Part shown: positions 12,783 to 24,500 of the stretch, one piece after another
How positions within the stretch are numbered: position 1 is the first letter of the stretch
Layout of the letters: every line of letters begins with the position of its first letter
Origin: Sphagnum compactum
Lineage: Eukaryota > Bryophyta > Sphagnopsida > Sphagnales
DNA: 64,000 nt
NCBI GenBank assembly: GCA_965153455.1
Contig: OZ234495.1
Coordinates: 18,968,875 to 19,032,874, forward strand
Reading direction: 5' to 3'
Made by a program: the position numbers and the translations under genes
Notes under the pieces: generated by a model
Told to the model about the DNA's origin: nothing
Database searches by the model: none
What the model saw: only the letters and a program-made list of their open reading frames with translations

Positions 12783-13379
12783 GCATTTGTGGACAAGGGT
12801 GAAACAGAGAGGAAGACGCCTTAGGTATTACAAAAGAGAAAGGATTTTGTGCTCTCACAGTAATGTAAATGGGTGGCTCACACTCAAGTTCAGGCAGAGT
12901 TTCATTTGCAATAGTGTCCAAATGACATCATTCCCAGTTTCTTGTGCAGAGGAGATTGAACATTCTTTTTGGTCAAACTGTTGTTTGGCTTAAAGTACAT
13001 CACCAAGAGGTTCACAAAGAATTTCTGTTCTGGAGGGAACATTTGTTTAGATACGACTAAACCCTAACTGAATCCTCCCTATAGGTCAATGCTTTTTTAA
13101 TTATTTAAACAGAGTTCTAGATAGTGGCTTCCAATAGTGCAACAACAAAGAAGAAATTTTGATCCCCTCTTTTTCCAACTAAAAGAAAAATGGCCACACA
13201 TGTCAAAAATGAAAATTATTCTTAGGCTAGTTATTGCTCGAGCAAGCTTTATCTATCCATAAATATTGAAGCAACAAGGGAGATAATAATTAGGTGATAA
13301 AGGAATTACAAGGGAAATAATGAGGCTTTTTTGTCCCTCCATCAAATAACATGATCAAATTTAGGTGGTTTGTTCTAGT

Positions 13380-13437
<58 letters not shown>

Positions 13438-15460
13438 ACCTTTTTAAAAAAAGAAAGAGAAATGGTTAAATTAGAAGTGTTATTTGGTAATTTGTTTCAA
13501 TAAACAAAAGCATGCTTCAAGTCTTTAAGGGTTGTGGGTGGAAGATTTGGCTTATTATTCATTCTTATATTTTCGTATTGAAATTTTCTTGTAAGACTTG
13601 GAAGGAAACTTCTATGTGTAATGAACTTATGGTGCAATAAACCCACATATTGTTCAAATTGTGAAAGTGTTCACAAGAGAAGACTTATCTGAACTTGTAA
13701 GTAAAGGTAGTGATTCCATGACTCAATGTTTTTAGGTGTGTGATGAGCTCCTCTATGGGTGCAATTCATGCAAAGACTAAGCTTTAAAGCATATGAGTGA
13801 TCTTCTTAGCCCAAGGCATGTAAGTTTCATTTTCATGGTGTGCGTGTGTTTTTGAAAAGTTTTAATAATTTTAATCTACTTTTGTGTTAGAAAGGATTTA
13901 AAAATAACCTTTCAAAATTTGGACCCATCCTAAGATATAAGATATAAGATCATGGTGACAAGTTTCTTCATGACAAGGAGAAAAATAATCACTAATTATA
14001 ATTACATTTAGCTTATGATCAAAATTTGATTGGGCATTATATAATATATATTAAAACTTGATGTTTAAAGATAGGTCCATGGGCAAATTTTTAAAGGTTT
14101 CGTAAGAACAAACCGTTTGTACTATTCACAAGCTCACAAAGACATGAAAGAGAAAAGGAGATTTATTTTTGAACTAGGGACTAAAACCCCTTTAAAAAGG
14201 GCACATTCAAGTGAAACAAAATTGACAATTCATAGAAGTTCATAAACCCTAAACCCTAAAAATACAAAAAAATTGTGATTGATTTGACATTAACCCCGAG
14301 CGAATGGATGGCCTAGTGACATTAATGGACGTTTCATAATAAATTAGTCTAAGCAATTTTAGTATATGTTATCTTATATTGATATTTTAAAAATGAGCTC
14401 CAAATTGGCTACTCACTGTGTATAAAGGATTATTAAGGCACTTTCTTTCTTCAAGCAAGAAAGTATTTCAAAACCAAATTTTACATTGATACAAATTCAA
14501 TCTTATATTACACATTCATTTAATTATCATATGCACATTAATTCCAATGACAGAATGATAGAACACATTATGTACATATCAAAATGAAAAAAAGAAGATA
14601 TATATATATATATATATTTGCAATTGAAGGGAAAAATGATTTTTTTAATAAAAAAAATGACATGATGTTTGATTTTCAACCATATTACAAATATTGTTGT
14701 ATATATAATATTGCAAATTTATGATCAATTTTGGTTTCAACGATAAGATTATTGAAATAATTCTCACTTTAAAATAATTATTACTAGCTTTATAGCAAAT
14801 GTTTAAAAAAAATACATTGAAATGTTCAACCTTTGTAACATAGAAATTGATCTAATTTTAATATGTAAATTGATCTTTTACGTTTTTATTTCACAACATC
14901 TTTTAAGTACCTAAGATAACTTAAAATTTTCTTTCCTTGGGTCAACACAAACATCATGTACCATAAATGTCCAAAATCTCAAAACAATTGTAAGTTTCTT
15001 TGAGTTGTGGTGATTAATTGATAGATATTATAAATTATTTTTTTTCTCTTTCTACATTTGTTAGCTCAAAAATATTTTTTATTAGTTTCAAATTGAATTC
15101 ATGTTGCCACATGGTTGATTTATTTTACTTTTTTTATGATAGGTATATGCACTATGCCTATGGCACCTTTTCATCTTTGGCTTTTAAGTTTTAAATGAAA
15201 TCATGTTGACTAAAGTGTTTCATATAATAAGCATCTCTTTTCAAACAAACACCTTTTTAGCTTTCACTTTTTATCAAATTTGGATAAACACAATCTTTTA
15301 CTTAGATATACCCACATATAAATAACTATTTTTTTAATAGATTTTTCCTTACCTATTTGCCAAATATTTTCAGCTCCTTTTTAACTTACATTACATTGTA
15401 AGTAAAATTTTCAAACTTTCCTTATTTTTGTCCTACATAATTGGAATATATATTTTGGAT
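12783..15460. other. Gene-free spacer with dinucleotide microsatellites
   Basis: After the 3' flank of the mS45-like gene (to about 13050) the DNA is AT-rich with no recognisable coding signal. It contains a compound (CT)n(TA)n microsatellite at 13384-13437, a (TA)n run at about 14598-14618, and AAACCCTAAACCC telomere-like motifs near 14245-14258. Nothing else stands out. Confidence 0.6.
13384..13437. repeat. Compound (CT)n(TA)n microsatellite
   Basis: An uninterrupted CT run of about 36 nt passes directly into a TA run of about 18 nt. This is ordinary simple sequence and likely length-polymorphic. Confidence 0.95.
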
Positions 15461-15899
15461 TTTTTAAAATTGCTGACGTGGTGGTACCCATGCACCTTGC
15501 CAAGTGGCAGGTCCATGCCACGCGGCTGCCAAAAGCACGTCATTACTAACACTCAAGCTGTTCAAGGAAGGCGCATTTTCCACGTGTCTATCTGAGATTG
15601 GTCGTCGACTCGGCGGGAAGCGCAAGCCGCATGGGGCAGAGACGTTCGCTCGAGTCTGGGCCTCGGCAGTTTTGGGACGGCGGGGGGAGGAATTGGCGAC
15701 GGAGATCGATCTGCAATTCTGGCGCAAGAATTTCACGCATTTGTAGAAAGAAAAAATCAACAGCAGCAGCAGCAGCGATCGCAAGCTGTGTGAGAAATTT
15801 GGTGCGGAATTGATGCAGCAGGGGAGTTGACGGGAAGTGTGTACAGTTTAGAAACTTTTGTTGTTGTTGTTGTTGTTGTTGCAGAAGAGAGAGGAGGTG
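15461..15899 (+). promoter_or_regulatory. Promoter/leader of the membrane-protein gene, with G-box-like motifs
   Basis: A GC-rich island begins at about 15470. It contains TGACGTGG (15474-15481) and CCACGTGTC (15580-15588), ACGT-core motifs of the G-box/ABRE class that bind plant bZIP and bHLH factors. A (CAG)n tract lies at 15760-15776. A (TTG)n tract at 15857-15881 runs into GCAG, which could be the acceptor of a 5'-UTR intron ending just before the ATG at 15900. An 80-codon open frame inside the leader (from 15504) has no recognisable motif, so I treat it as non-coding. Confidence 0.5.
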
Positions 15900-17200
15900 A
15901 TGGTGAAGCTTGTGTCAGTGCGCAGGACGCGCTTGTATGGTCCGGCGGCGTGGAGGGATTGGTGGGAGTATATAAACGCGTTCGTGTACCTAGTGGCCAC
16001 GATCGTGCTGCTGGTCGGGTGCATACTGCTGCTACCCGGTCGCAGTAGTGCTAAACTAGGGCTCATTTTGGTGCTGGTAGCTTTGGCGCTCCTTGTGATC
16101 GTCAACTTGCATGACCTAATCGCTCAGCTCGCGGGCTTCGACTTCCGCTTGCCTTTGCTCTCGCTGGATCCGCAGCTGGCTCTTATCGAGATTCTGGCCC
16201 CGTTGCTGCAGGTCCTTGGCTCCATCTTGTTCTTCATTGGGACCATCTTGCTTTTGGAGGTGAGGCTTCAAACACGGCCTTGGGTCCTTCGCAAAAGGGG
16301 TGGTCTTGGGTCCTTCACACACATGATGTACGAGACAACTTTCTCATCAACTCGGACTCCTTTATTGTTGGAACACCCACCTTCCTGATCAATGTCTTTC
16401 ACATCACGTGTCGGTGCACATGCATGCAGGTGGGTCGGGGAAAATATGATGAGAAGGAGGCGGAGAATGTGACAAACCACGCCTTAAGACTGATCATTGG
16501 AGGTTCAGGCTTGTGGATGTTTGGCTCGGTTCTGAATGTATCCCAAGTGTATGAGAGAGTGGACATGAGGGTCCAATTCATGCAGAAGATGGTCTCTATT
16601 CCATTCCTTATGTCCAGCACTTTGTTTCTTGTGGGCGGAATCCTTGGTGCTGGAAACTTTCCTTACCCACCTGCAGTGATCAAAGCGCGGGTACTACCAC
16701 TACTTCCATTCACATGCTTTTCGCACTTAGGTTGTTGTCATCCTTCGAATGTCTGATGCCAACCTTAGAATTTCTGATGAGCACAAATGTCTTCCAGTCT
16801 TTGATTTTGATTGCTCCTGAGTGGCCGTGATGTTGCAGCAAGCACAATCAGAATATTAGGAGGAAGGAGATTTCAATTGGCATAATTTGTTGTTGTTGCA
16901 AGCAAGCCACTGATTCTTAGTTGTGGGTTGTACAATTTTGATCCCTAGGCCACTGCAGTATGGATTGCTATAACAGCGAGCTCATTGCTGGTCTTGGCAG
17001 CAATCCTGAATACCATCCGTGTCATTGAATTGCACCAACTTGCTGCTGCTGGAGGACTTTTGGAGCCACTGAGAGGAGGTGCCCAAGAGAGGTTAGACCT
17101 TGAACGCGAGGAAGAAGAGACTTTAAGAGACAGACAGAAATACACTGCAAATATTGAAGAGGGTTCTTCTTACAAAGCTGGTGTTGTTATGGCAGAATAA
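15900..17200 (+). CDS. Unnamed multi-pass membrane protein, 3 exons, 290 aa
   Basis: Exons 15900-16259, 16430-16690 and 16949-17200 join in phase 0 to 873 nt ending in TAA. I chose the ATG at 15900 (MVKLVSVRRTRLYGP) because upstream in-frame codons are just the triplet repeat. About six hydrophobic segments are visible: residues 27-46, 52-72, 96-119, 137-157, 175-195 and 208-230. Between them are a short basic N-terminus, a polar linker KYDEKEAENVTNHALR at 125-140, and an acidic, Arg-rich C-terminal tail (DLEREEEETLRDRQKY). There is no cleavable signal and no catalytic motif. It looks like a conserved land-plant integral membrane protein, but I do not recognise the family and assign no function. 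Coding status is strong: clean splice sites and continuous hydrophobic periodicity across both introns. Confidence 0.82.
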
Positions 17201-18420
17201 GGTGCAGAAAGGTAGAAATTTTCTCCAAATCTGCACATCATCATCATCCTCATTGCCTGAGCAATCTGTGTACTTGAAGGCAAATACTTACCTTCCAAAA
17301 AGGCGGTGACAGCTTTAGTCATTGTACAATCTGTTGATGTAGCCTGTGTGACATTTGAAGTTTGAGGAGGGTTAGCAGATCTCTGCAGCTCCTTAGTACA
17401 CGAGTGAAGAGTGGTGAATTGACATGAGGTTTTTGCTGGCCCCATGAGAAGAAGACTCTGTGGTTGATTGCAAGTTGTTTCCTGCGTGTAATAGAGGGTG
17501 TAGTTCAGTTTTAAATTCAGCAGCTTGAATATACTGAGAGATTAGTGCTCATGAAGGATGCAAAAGGAGCTGCTGATTGAGGTTGTACCTGGCCATGGAA
17601 GTGTCACCGAATCTTTGTAAATTCCAACCTGCAATAATCACAGGTGTGCTCTGTTATGAGTTTCTTTTCTGAGAAGATGTTACACAGATTGCCAATTCTT
17701 GCCATTGCACATTTTGACTACTTCCAGTAGGGTCACTGATGTAGAAGGTACTCACATATATCTTTGGTGGGCTGATGAATCCTTGAGTGTGAAGAATGAG
17801 GAATAGACAGGCATTAACAGTCTCCATGCATGGCTCATAAGTTTCTCAGAATTCTTGTATCCTCTACTATTAGTTCATATCGAGAAGGCAATAATGGCAT
17901 TGTTGAAACAAACACCCCATTGCTGTGAGAACCTTTGCACCATGAAGCAAAAGAAAGGACCCATATACACACATCAATTTGACACTTTTGTATTAGAAAG
18001 AGCTATTTCAAGAGGAAGATTCTTGATGTCATACAATGCTTACTGCTCTCATAGCTGATATACCCAAGTTTCTGCATAAGCTTTCTGGATGAGATGAAAT
18101 AAGCTTCTGCAAGAATAAATCACAACTGGCAACAAGAAGAATCTGCCCAAGGAGAAAATGCTTCCAAGATTTACTGAAAAAAAATAAGAGACCACCTTTA
18201 CAAGCACAGCAAATTGATTCCTCACATCCTGAGATAAAGTTCTATACTCAATGCATTACCATGCCAAAGCAAGCATAGAAAGAACTGTAAACCCTGGTGA
18301 ATGCTTTTCTATACTAATCTGAGACATGCTTGGAAGCTATAGGCCTCTATAATTGTTCCCCATTCTGAATACACTGCAACCATAATAGAAGCATTGAACA
18401 ACTCCTGAGAGTAACATTTG
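17201..18420. other. Convergent 3' flanks of the membrane-protein and NDUFA3-like genes
   Basis: The plus-strand gene stops at 17200 and the minus-strand gene stops at 18421, so this interval should hold both 3' UTRs. Composition is GC-richer than the distal spacers. I found no exon continuing either gene and no separate gene. The sparse open frames lack recognisable motifs. Confidence 0.5.
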
Positions 18421-19472
18421 CTACTCCTTTGCTTTGTGAGATTTACCTGTCATGCCTTCAACAACCTGCCACAAAAAACATCTTGACGAATAAGCGAATA
18501 GAATGTGGCAGCTTCCCAGATGCAATTTTCTCTGTTATCAGCTGTGCTCCTGACACTTTGAGGATAGTACTACACAATATTCTAAACCTCCCAACTCAGT
18601 TAAGTAAAAAATCAAGGAGGTAGGCATTGTTCCTTCTAATGCTCAACATCTGCAACTAAAACTCTTTTGTAAAACTACTAGCAGAAGTTCTTTACAAAAC
18701 AACTGCAAACACAGTTACAGAATCTCAAAGAAAAAAAGCAGCAGAGACACATAAACAAGCAATTGTAAAACACAAAGTGTGCAAACAGTTCAAACCTGTG
18801 ACAGCTTGGGTGGAGGTATTTGCTCTGCAGTTGAAAAAGCATTCCTCAAAGGCGGAACAATCAGAGGCAGTCCAACTCCTACATCCCCCATGATCACACT
18901 CTTCATTAACCATGAGGACAGACAGTAAAAAGGCCGGGGTTGGTGCAGAGCACAAGAGATTCAAATCCACTAGGGTTCCAAGAAAACCCTAATTTTTAGA
19001 AGCAATTAGGGTTTCCACCTCCTGGTGCAAAGCCTCACTCCTTCCGTAAATCTACGGATCCTTGGCTCTGTTTCTGTGCCCACACTTCACAACCTACATC
19101 CGTAGAAATCACGGCATAGGACACAAACATACGAGAGTTCCAAGGCTCAATCGTCGAGAGAAACAGAGAGCAGCTTTCCTACTCCCACAGCAAGACAACC
19201 TAAGAAAACAAATAATCCTAAAGAGCTCCATATGTTATCGTCGGAACTAATACCCCTTGTTTCCACAAACACGTACACACAGGTTGTGCATGTGCAGATC
19301 TAAGCACATTGTTTGTGTTTGAGGTCGAAGTTTGAGGTTTCGGTTAAAGAGAAAAAAAAGAGAGGGAGAAGGGGGAAAAACTAAGAAACGTACCAATGGC
19401 GGACAGAAGGACGCAGGCGGCGATGACAGGATCACGAGCAATGACATGCCGCAAAGTATCGGAGACACCCAT
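18421..19472 (-). CDS. NDUFA3: NDUFA3/B9-like small subunit of mitochondrial complex I, 3 exons, 68 aa
   Basis: A short gene with exons 19472-19394, 18878-18796 and 18465-18421 (207 nt including TAG). Exon 1 reads MGVSDTLRHVIARDPVIAAC. Exon 2 continues a single hydrophobic span and ends IPPPKLSQ. Exon 3 is VVEGMTGKSHKAKE. Splice sites are GT-AG and the phases agree (1, then 0). The arrangement of an N-terminal amphipathic ARDPV segment, one membrane helix containing LPLIVPPL and a short basic tail matches the plant B9/NDUFA3-type accessory subunit of NADH:ubiquinone oxidoreductase as I remember it, which is also about 65-70 residues. It would sit in the inner membrane arm. A (CGA)n microsatellite lies within ten bases upstream of the ATG. 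Intron 1 carries AAACCCTAATT and AATTAGGGTTT motifs as a near palindrome (about 18984-19012). The gene structure is convincing; the subunit name is likely, not proven. Confidence 0.75.
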
Positions 19473-21689
19473 TGCAACGACGACGACGACGACGACGACG
19501 GCGACAACTGCAAATGCAACTTCAATCTGCTCCTCCAGCCCTTCTCTTCTTCCCCGCGGCTCGCAACGAAAGTGAAGCTCGCCAAGAGCTCGACTTCGTA
19601 GAGAGAGAGAGAGAGTCCTTATGTTAAAGACCCGTGGAGGAATCCTTATGTTAAAGACCTTTGTGCCTTTAAAGAAGTCCTAAGGACCTCTAAAGTATTT
19701 GAAATGTCTGGAAAGGGTCTTAAGATAAGATCACATCCTTCTTCCTCCTCAACTGGGTTTTTGGGGTCTTTATCTCAGTAGGTAAGATTTGTTCCTACAG
19801 GGTTTTTTTGGGCCTTAAATAAGGTACTTTTGTAAGATTTTCCCTACTCCACTTTGCATGGGCCTCTCTTATTGTGATAATGTCCTTCCTCAAAAGGGCC
19901 TTACCACAATTAAAGCTCTTTTTTTTTTTTTCTTTTTCTTTTTTTTCTTTTTTTTCTTTTTTTCCACCCCCTAATTTGGGATACTTTGAGGGTAGCCATT
20001 GGGTAGGGAACATTTGTAAAAACAAATAGTTCCCTTGCAAAAGGGGAGAAACTATTATGCTTCATTACATGCCCTACTCCAACACTAGAAAAAAAATTGC
20101 CCTACCCTTAATTGAGTTTCTAGTGTAAAACAATACCCTACAATACCCAAGGCTTTATATATTGTGAAGTGTATTTTCGGGGATTTTTTGTTGGCAAATC
20201 GTCAATAGGAAGATGTAAGAAAAGGTGGCGATTGTCCTTTGGAAGATTTAGCCAAATTTGACTATAAACCAAATATGAAACACAAATTTTAATCATACTT
20301 CTTTTCTTTTTTTTGGCTACACATTGAAACCCAAATATAGAAATTCAATGACTTTTATTTTTAATTTCTAACTTCTGGCTCCAAAATCACTTCATTTTTA
20401 ATTTTCATTTCCATTTTGACTAAATTTTCTTACTAGTATCATTAATGGTATGTGCAATGGTATTGCAAAAGTTTGACCGGACTGGTCCTTTACAAGGAAA
20501 TGCCTAGGGATTTATTGGCCTTTGCCTACGAAGGTAAGGATATTGTGTTTAGATGAATTCATTATAGACTATAGTATAGTAGTTTAAGGGACTTAGCCCC
20601 TAGGTAGTAGGTCTATTTTGATACGAAGATTTTTGAAAAATGATATTTTGGCTTGTGTTGAAACTCAAGATTAGTTATAGAGTTATGATGTCTAAAGGAA
20701 TTTGGTTTCTTTTAGAGGATTTTTTTGAAGATTATATTTTTGCATGGTGAAATATTTGAATTTTCTCCTTTTGCCTTAAGATTTTTTAAAATGTAAATGG
20801 CAAGGCCATAGTGTCACACACCCCTTGTTATGTTCCACTTTATATGTGTTTGTTTTATACCCGTCCATCATTGTACTTTTTGAGTATGAGATATACATGT
20901 TAGCTTAAACCCTAAATCCTTTGATTTTTCCCAATATGATATGAAGCTTGCACAACAATTTTTATTTGTTTTGAAAGTTGAAGTAATTTGAAATGATTGT
21001 TTACCCAAAAAAAAACCTTTGTTCGGGTTGAATGTGCAATTATGTCTTCAAGCAACCCTAAGATTTGGAAGATTTCGTGTGTCTATTTGATGTGGCTATT
21101 GTGGTGCATTGATTAATCATCTCTTTTTACATGATTGAAGAACTTAAAAGGTTTGTGCTTTCTACTTTGCACTTTGTGTATTGTGATTTGTGCTTTTATG
21201 CAATCATCAATCCTCATGTCACATTGTTGTGCATTTTATGCAATGGCAACACTTCATGTGTGGGTACTTTGCATGATGCATGTGTGGCTTGTGTCATTCT
21301 TGTGATTTTTTTTCATTATGCTAATGGTTTTGATCATGTTATTGATTGGGTGAATGTTTGTTTTGTATGAAACAATTAACAAGCTTCCACTTATGGTTAG
21401 TGTAGTTTTTTTGGTTGATCTCACCATCATTTTGGCATTTGCACGCCTATCAACAAGTTTCTGTTTAGGGTTATGATTTGGTTTTTTTTTTGGGGGGGTT
21501 AAATTCACTATTGTTCATTTGCATGACTAAACTATCAGTAAGTTTTGTGCACATAGATGTTGCCATTGCATTGCAAGTGTAACACCTCGTCCCTTGTTAT
21601 TGGCTTACTATAGTCTTGTTCAAGGTTTTAGGAAACCCTAACCTGGTGTTTTGATTTTTTGCTACATATTGGCTACTTGCTATTTTTGC
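19473..21689. other. Upstream flank of the NDUFA3-like gene and AT-rich spacer
   Basis: Contents are a (ACG)n microsatellite (19474-19502) in the leader of the minus-strand gene, a GA-rich run at 19602-19613, and a 35-bp phrase 'ccttatgttaaagacc' repeated at 19617 and 19645. There is also a T-rich tract at 19919-19965. A tiny inverted repeat CACTAGAAA/TTTCTAGTG spans 20083-20125. Beyond about 20130 it is decayed AT-rich DNA with no recognisable gene. Confidence 0.55.
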
Positions 21690-24090
21690 AAAATAAAAAA
21701 TTATGGAAGAATATGACGTTCACAATTTTGTGGGGGAGAATGAGGACAAAGATAGGGAAATAAAACTCCCAAGTGAATTTGTGTTTCAATTTAACAAGAC
21801 TATTGAAAAGGTTTGTGTTGTAGAAAATAAAACTCTTTGGATGGTTTGACTTGAACATTTAAGAAAAAACTAGAGATTTCAATTTCCATTCCATTGTTAA
21901 GTAAGAATTTGGGCCTTTTTTTTCCAATACACTTGGCCAAGAAATTAATGTGGGAGCTATCCAAATCATGGAGTGTTTTTTGTGCCACTCCACATAAAAA
22001 GTTCTCTAAACTCCTAGAACACCGCCAAATCTTACGAAGGGATTGTGTAATACAACCATTTTCATGGGATCACATCCATTAAAAAACATGCATAGAATGA
22101 ACATGTTGTTGAAATGAGGAAGTAAAAAAATATGAAAAGGAACTGGCAACAACTCACATGGTGGATCTTGGATGTCAAAATGAGAAAATAAAAATAAAAA
22201 ATTACATGGGCTACCATAACCTAACACTTTGGAAATGAAAATCCTTATAGGAAAATTGGTGCAACTTAAATTTGGTTTCATGAAGACTTGGTTTTGTTGG
22301 TATCAAAGAGGAATGAGGCTTCGTGTATTATATAAAAAGTCATCTTCTTTATCAGTTAGTCATGTGGCAAAATGGCAAAGTGTCATTCGCTTCTCACAGA
22401 ATACTTGTGCATGAACATATATTTCCAATGTTAACCAAAATAATGGAAAGGTATGTGCTTCTTGCTTTTGAAGATTATGCAATTGTTGCCATTACGATTG
22501 ACTTGTGAATGTTTAAGATAGGGTTTGACATTTTTACATTAGTTGTGAATTTCATTAACAAGGAATGGATATTTTGTCACATTACTAGTGGGTTGTTTGA
22601 TGCCCCAGACACTTTAGGGGCCTAGTTTAATTAAATAAAGGAAGCCCGTTCCCACAAATTTAATCTTACTAATAAAATCTTTGCTTAAGTTAAGGATGAA
22701 GGTAAGAATATTGTCACATTTGCTACTAACTTGTTAATGTGGTTTCATGCACATCATTGGACCTTCATAAGCTTTATTTAGGAGGTTGTTTTGGAATATA
22801 ATGTCAAAAGCCTATCAATATGTGACAACAAATGACATGATTTATTTTAACATGAAGAAATTGTTTCTAAAATAAGCACAATTATCTTTGTAAAACATTA
22901 TCATTTGAACTTAAAAGTCTAGAAAAGGTTATCAATAAATGGGACTTTGCATGTGTTAAAAGTGGTTTGTGAAAATGAAAATTGAAGTCCTTGGTCAAAA
23001 CTTGATTTGTGTCAAATGTGATATTGGTCCGAGAAACTTTAAATATGCTACTACCATCAACTTGTGTTATGGTCCTACATTTGCAAGCTAGGGTTCCTAA
23101 TGGACCTACATGGACTATAGCTCAAATATTCATTAAGATTTTGAGCCCTATGGTTCAACAATGCATTTTGAGTCAATGAAGGAGTTATTAACTTTTATTT
23201 TATGTTTTAAATGTTGCCATCGCCATCTTTTTGAAGCTTCACGTGTGGAATACAAGTTTTGTAGGGTAGGAGTTGTCCCCCACTTGTAATGTGGAGAATT
23301 TGATTCACAAGTAGAATTCTTTTATGCAAGGATGGTAGGAGAGACATTAGTGAATATTGTCAACTTGCAACCTCTTTTATCTTTATTTGTTGCCTTTGAT
23401 GAAAGCATGGCTCACAACATGTTGGCATTAATGTTAGACTCTAGTTATAGGGGAATGCAATCCATCAATGAGTACATTGGGCTTGAAAGAAACAAGGTTG
23501 TGGTAGAAGATTATGACAACAAGGTCTTCATTCCTATGTTGGTGAAGGTGTATCATTTTTTCAATGTACATCATAGATTTGCACCTACACTAGATCCAAT
23601 TGCGCCCAATCATTCCATGTTTGAGATTCATGATTCATATGAAAAAACAAGTGAAGGTTTGTTAAGATCATATATATCTTTGTATTGTCACATTGATGCA
23701 TCTAGTGAAAATATGGTGTTTATTTTATTATGGTGGAAAGAACACAAAAAATAAAATGTTGGGTTTTTGGTCCAACACATTTTGAGCATTTTTAGCTTGA
23801 TAAACCTTGGGCATTCTTGGTTCACAAATTGAAACAAAACATATTTCGACATTTGTGGTGTGATCACAAGTTTGAGGTGATGTTAGGTTGGTGTTGAAAC
23901 CTTGACAAATAAGTCATGATACAAAAGAATTAGCCAACTAATGTTAGGTGCAATTATCCTTTTGCAAATAAGGGTGTCTATGATTTTTTTGTAGTCAAAG
24001 ATGCAATCTTAGAGGAGCATGAAGATGAGTTTTCAAAGAATGGGATTTTTTAATCTGCAACAATCTGCTATTACTTTTGGAGAAAGAAAA
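21690..24090 (+). pseudogene. Decayed hAT-family transposase, copy 2
   Basis: Several frames read as fragments of a plant hAT transposase. FASHRILVHEHIFPMLTKIM followed by AFEDYAIVAITIDL is at 22385-22506, then SGLFDAPDTLGA near 22590-22625. NLTNKIFA and VKDEGKNIVTFATNLL follow at 22660-22740. A longer frame at 23332-23752 contains AHNMLALMLDSSYRGMQSIN and the conserved LLWWKEHKK. NWPTNVRCNYPFANKGVYDF is at about 23930-23980. Stops and frameshifts break it throughout, so it is dead. It belongs to a different subgroup from the copies at 5115 and 47515. The N-terminal limit is uncertain; the C-terminus ends near 24060-24090. Terminal repeats were not found. Family call is from memory of plant transposases. 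Confidence 0.8.
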
Positions 24091-24157
24091 ACATAGCAAT
24101 GAAGGGCAATAAGTGTGGAATTTGAAGCATGTTGCAAACTATTTTCTTGGATGTTTA

Positions 24158-24500
24158 TAGTGATGTATAATAGCCACAACTATTGGGATTGCAATTTTAT
24201 AAGTTAATTAATAAATATTCATGATTCATGTTGATTCACTTGAGGGCATTAGACAAATGCACAATTTTAGCATGTCTTTGTCTCTTGTGTTACTCTTGTC
24301 ACCATTCTATATTATGCAAATTATTTTTAAAATGTTCATTGTTGATGTGTAACTCCCACAACCAATAATTTCAATTCTAGAAGTTAAATATTGAATGTTT
24401 GTGATTCATATTGATTTTTTCAAGAAAAATATTTTTAAAGTTGACATTGGACATTTATGTAGAATTTTAATTATTTTGTGTTACTTTTTTCAACATTATG
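24158..24500. repeat. Imperfect tandem duplication of about 190 bp
   Basis: The block starting GATGTATAATAGCCACAAC (about 24160) is repeated from GATGTGTAACTCCCACAACC (about 24343). Shared phrases follow in order, including ATTGATT-type segments and a TTGTGTTACT..CA.CATT stretch near each end. It lies just after the C-terminus of the hAT copy, so it is probably subterminal sequence of that element. Confidence 0.65.

Noticed and set aside
15504-15746. 80-codon frame in the leader of the membrane-protein gene
   Set aside because: Lies in a GC-rich promoter/leader with competing frames on both strands. No recognisable protein sequence.
20083-20125. 43-bp CACTAGAAA/TTTCTAGTG inverted repeat as a CACTA element
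   Set aside because: Repeats are only 9-10 bp, the flanking trinucleotides differ (CAA and TAA), and there is no room for an element. Kept only as a remark in the spacer entry.
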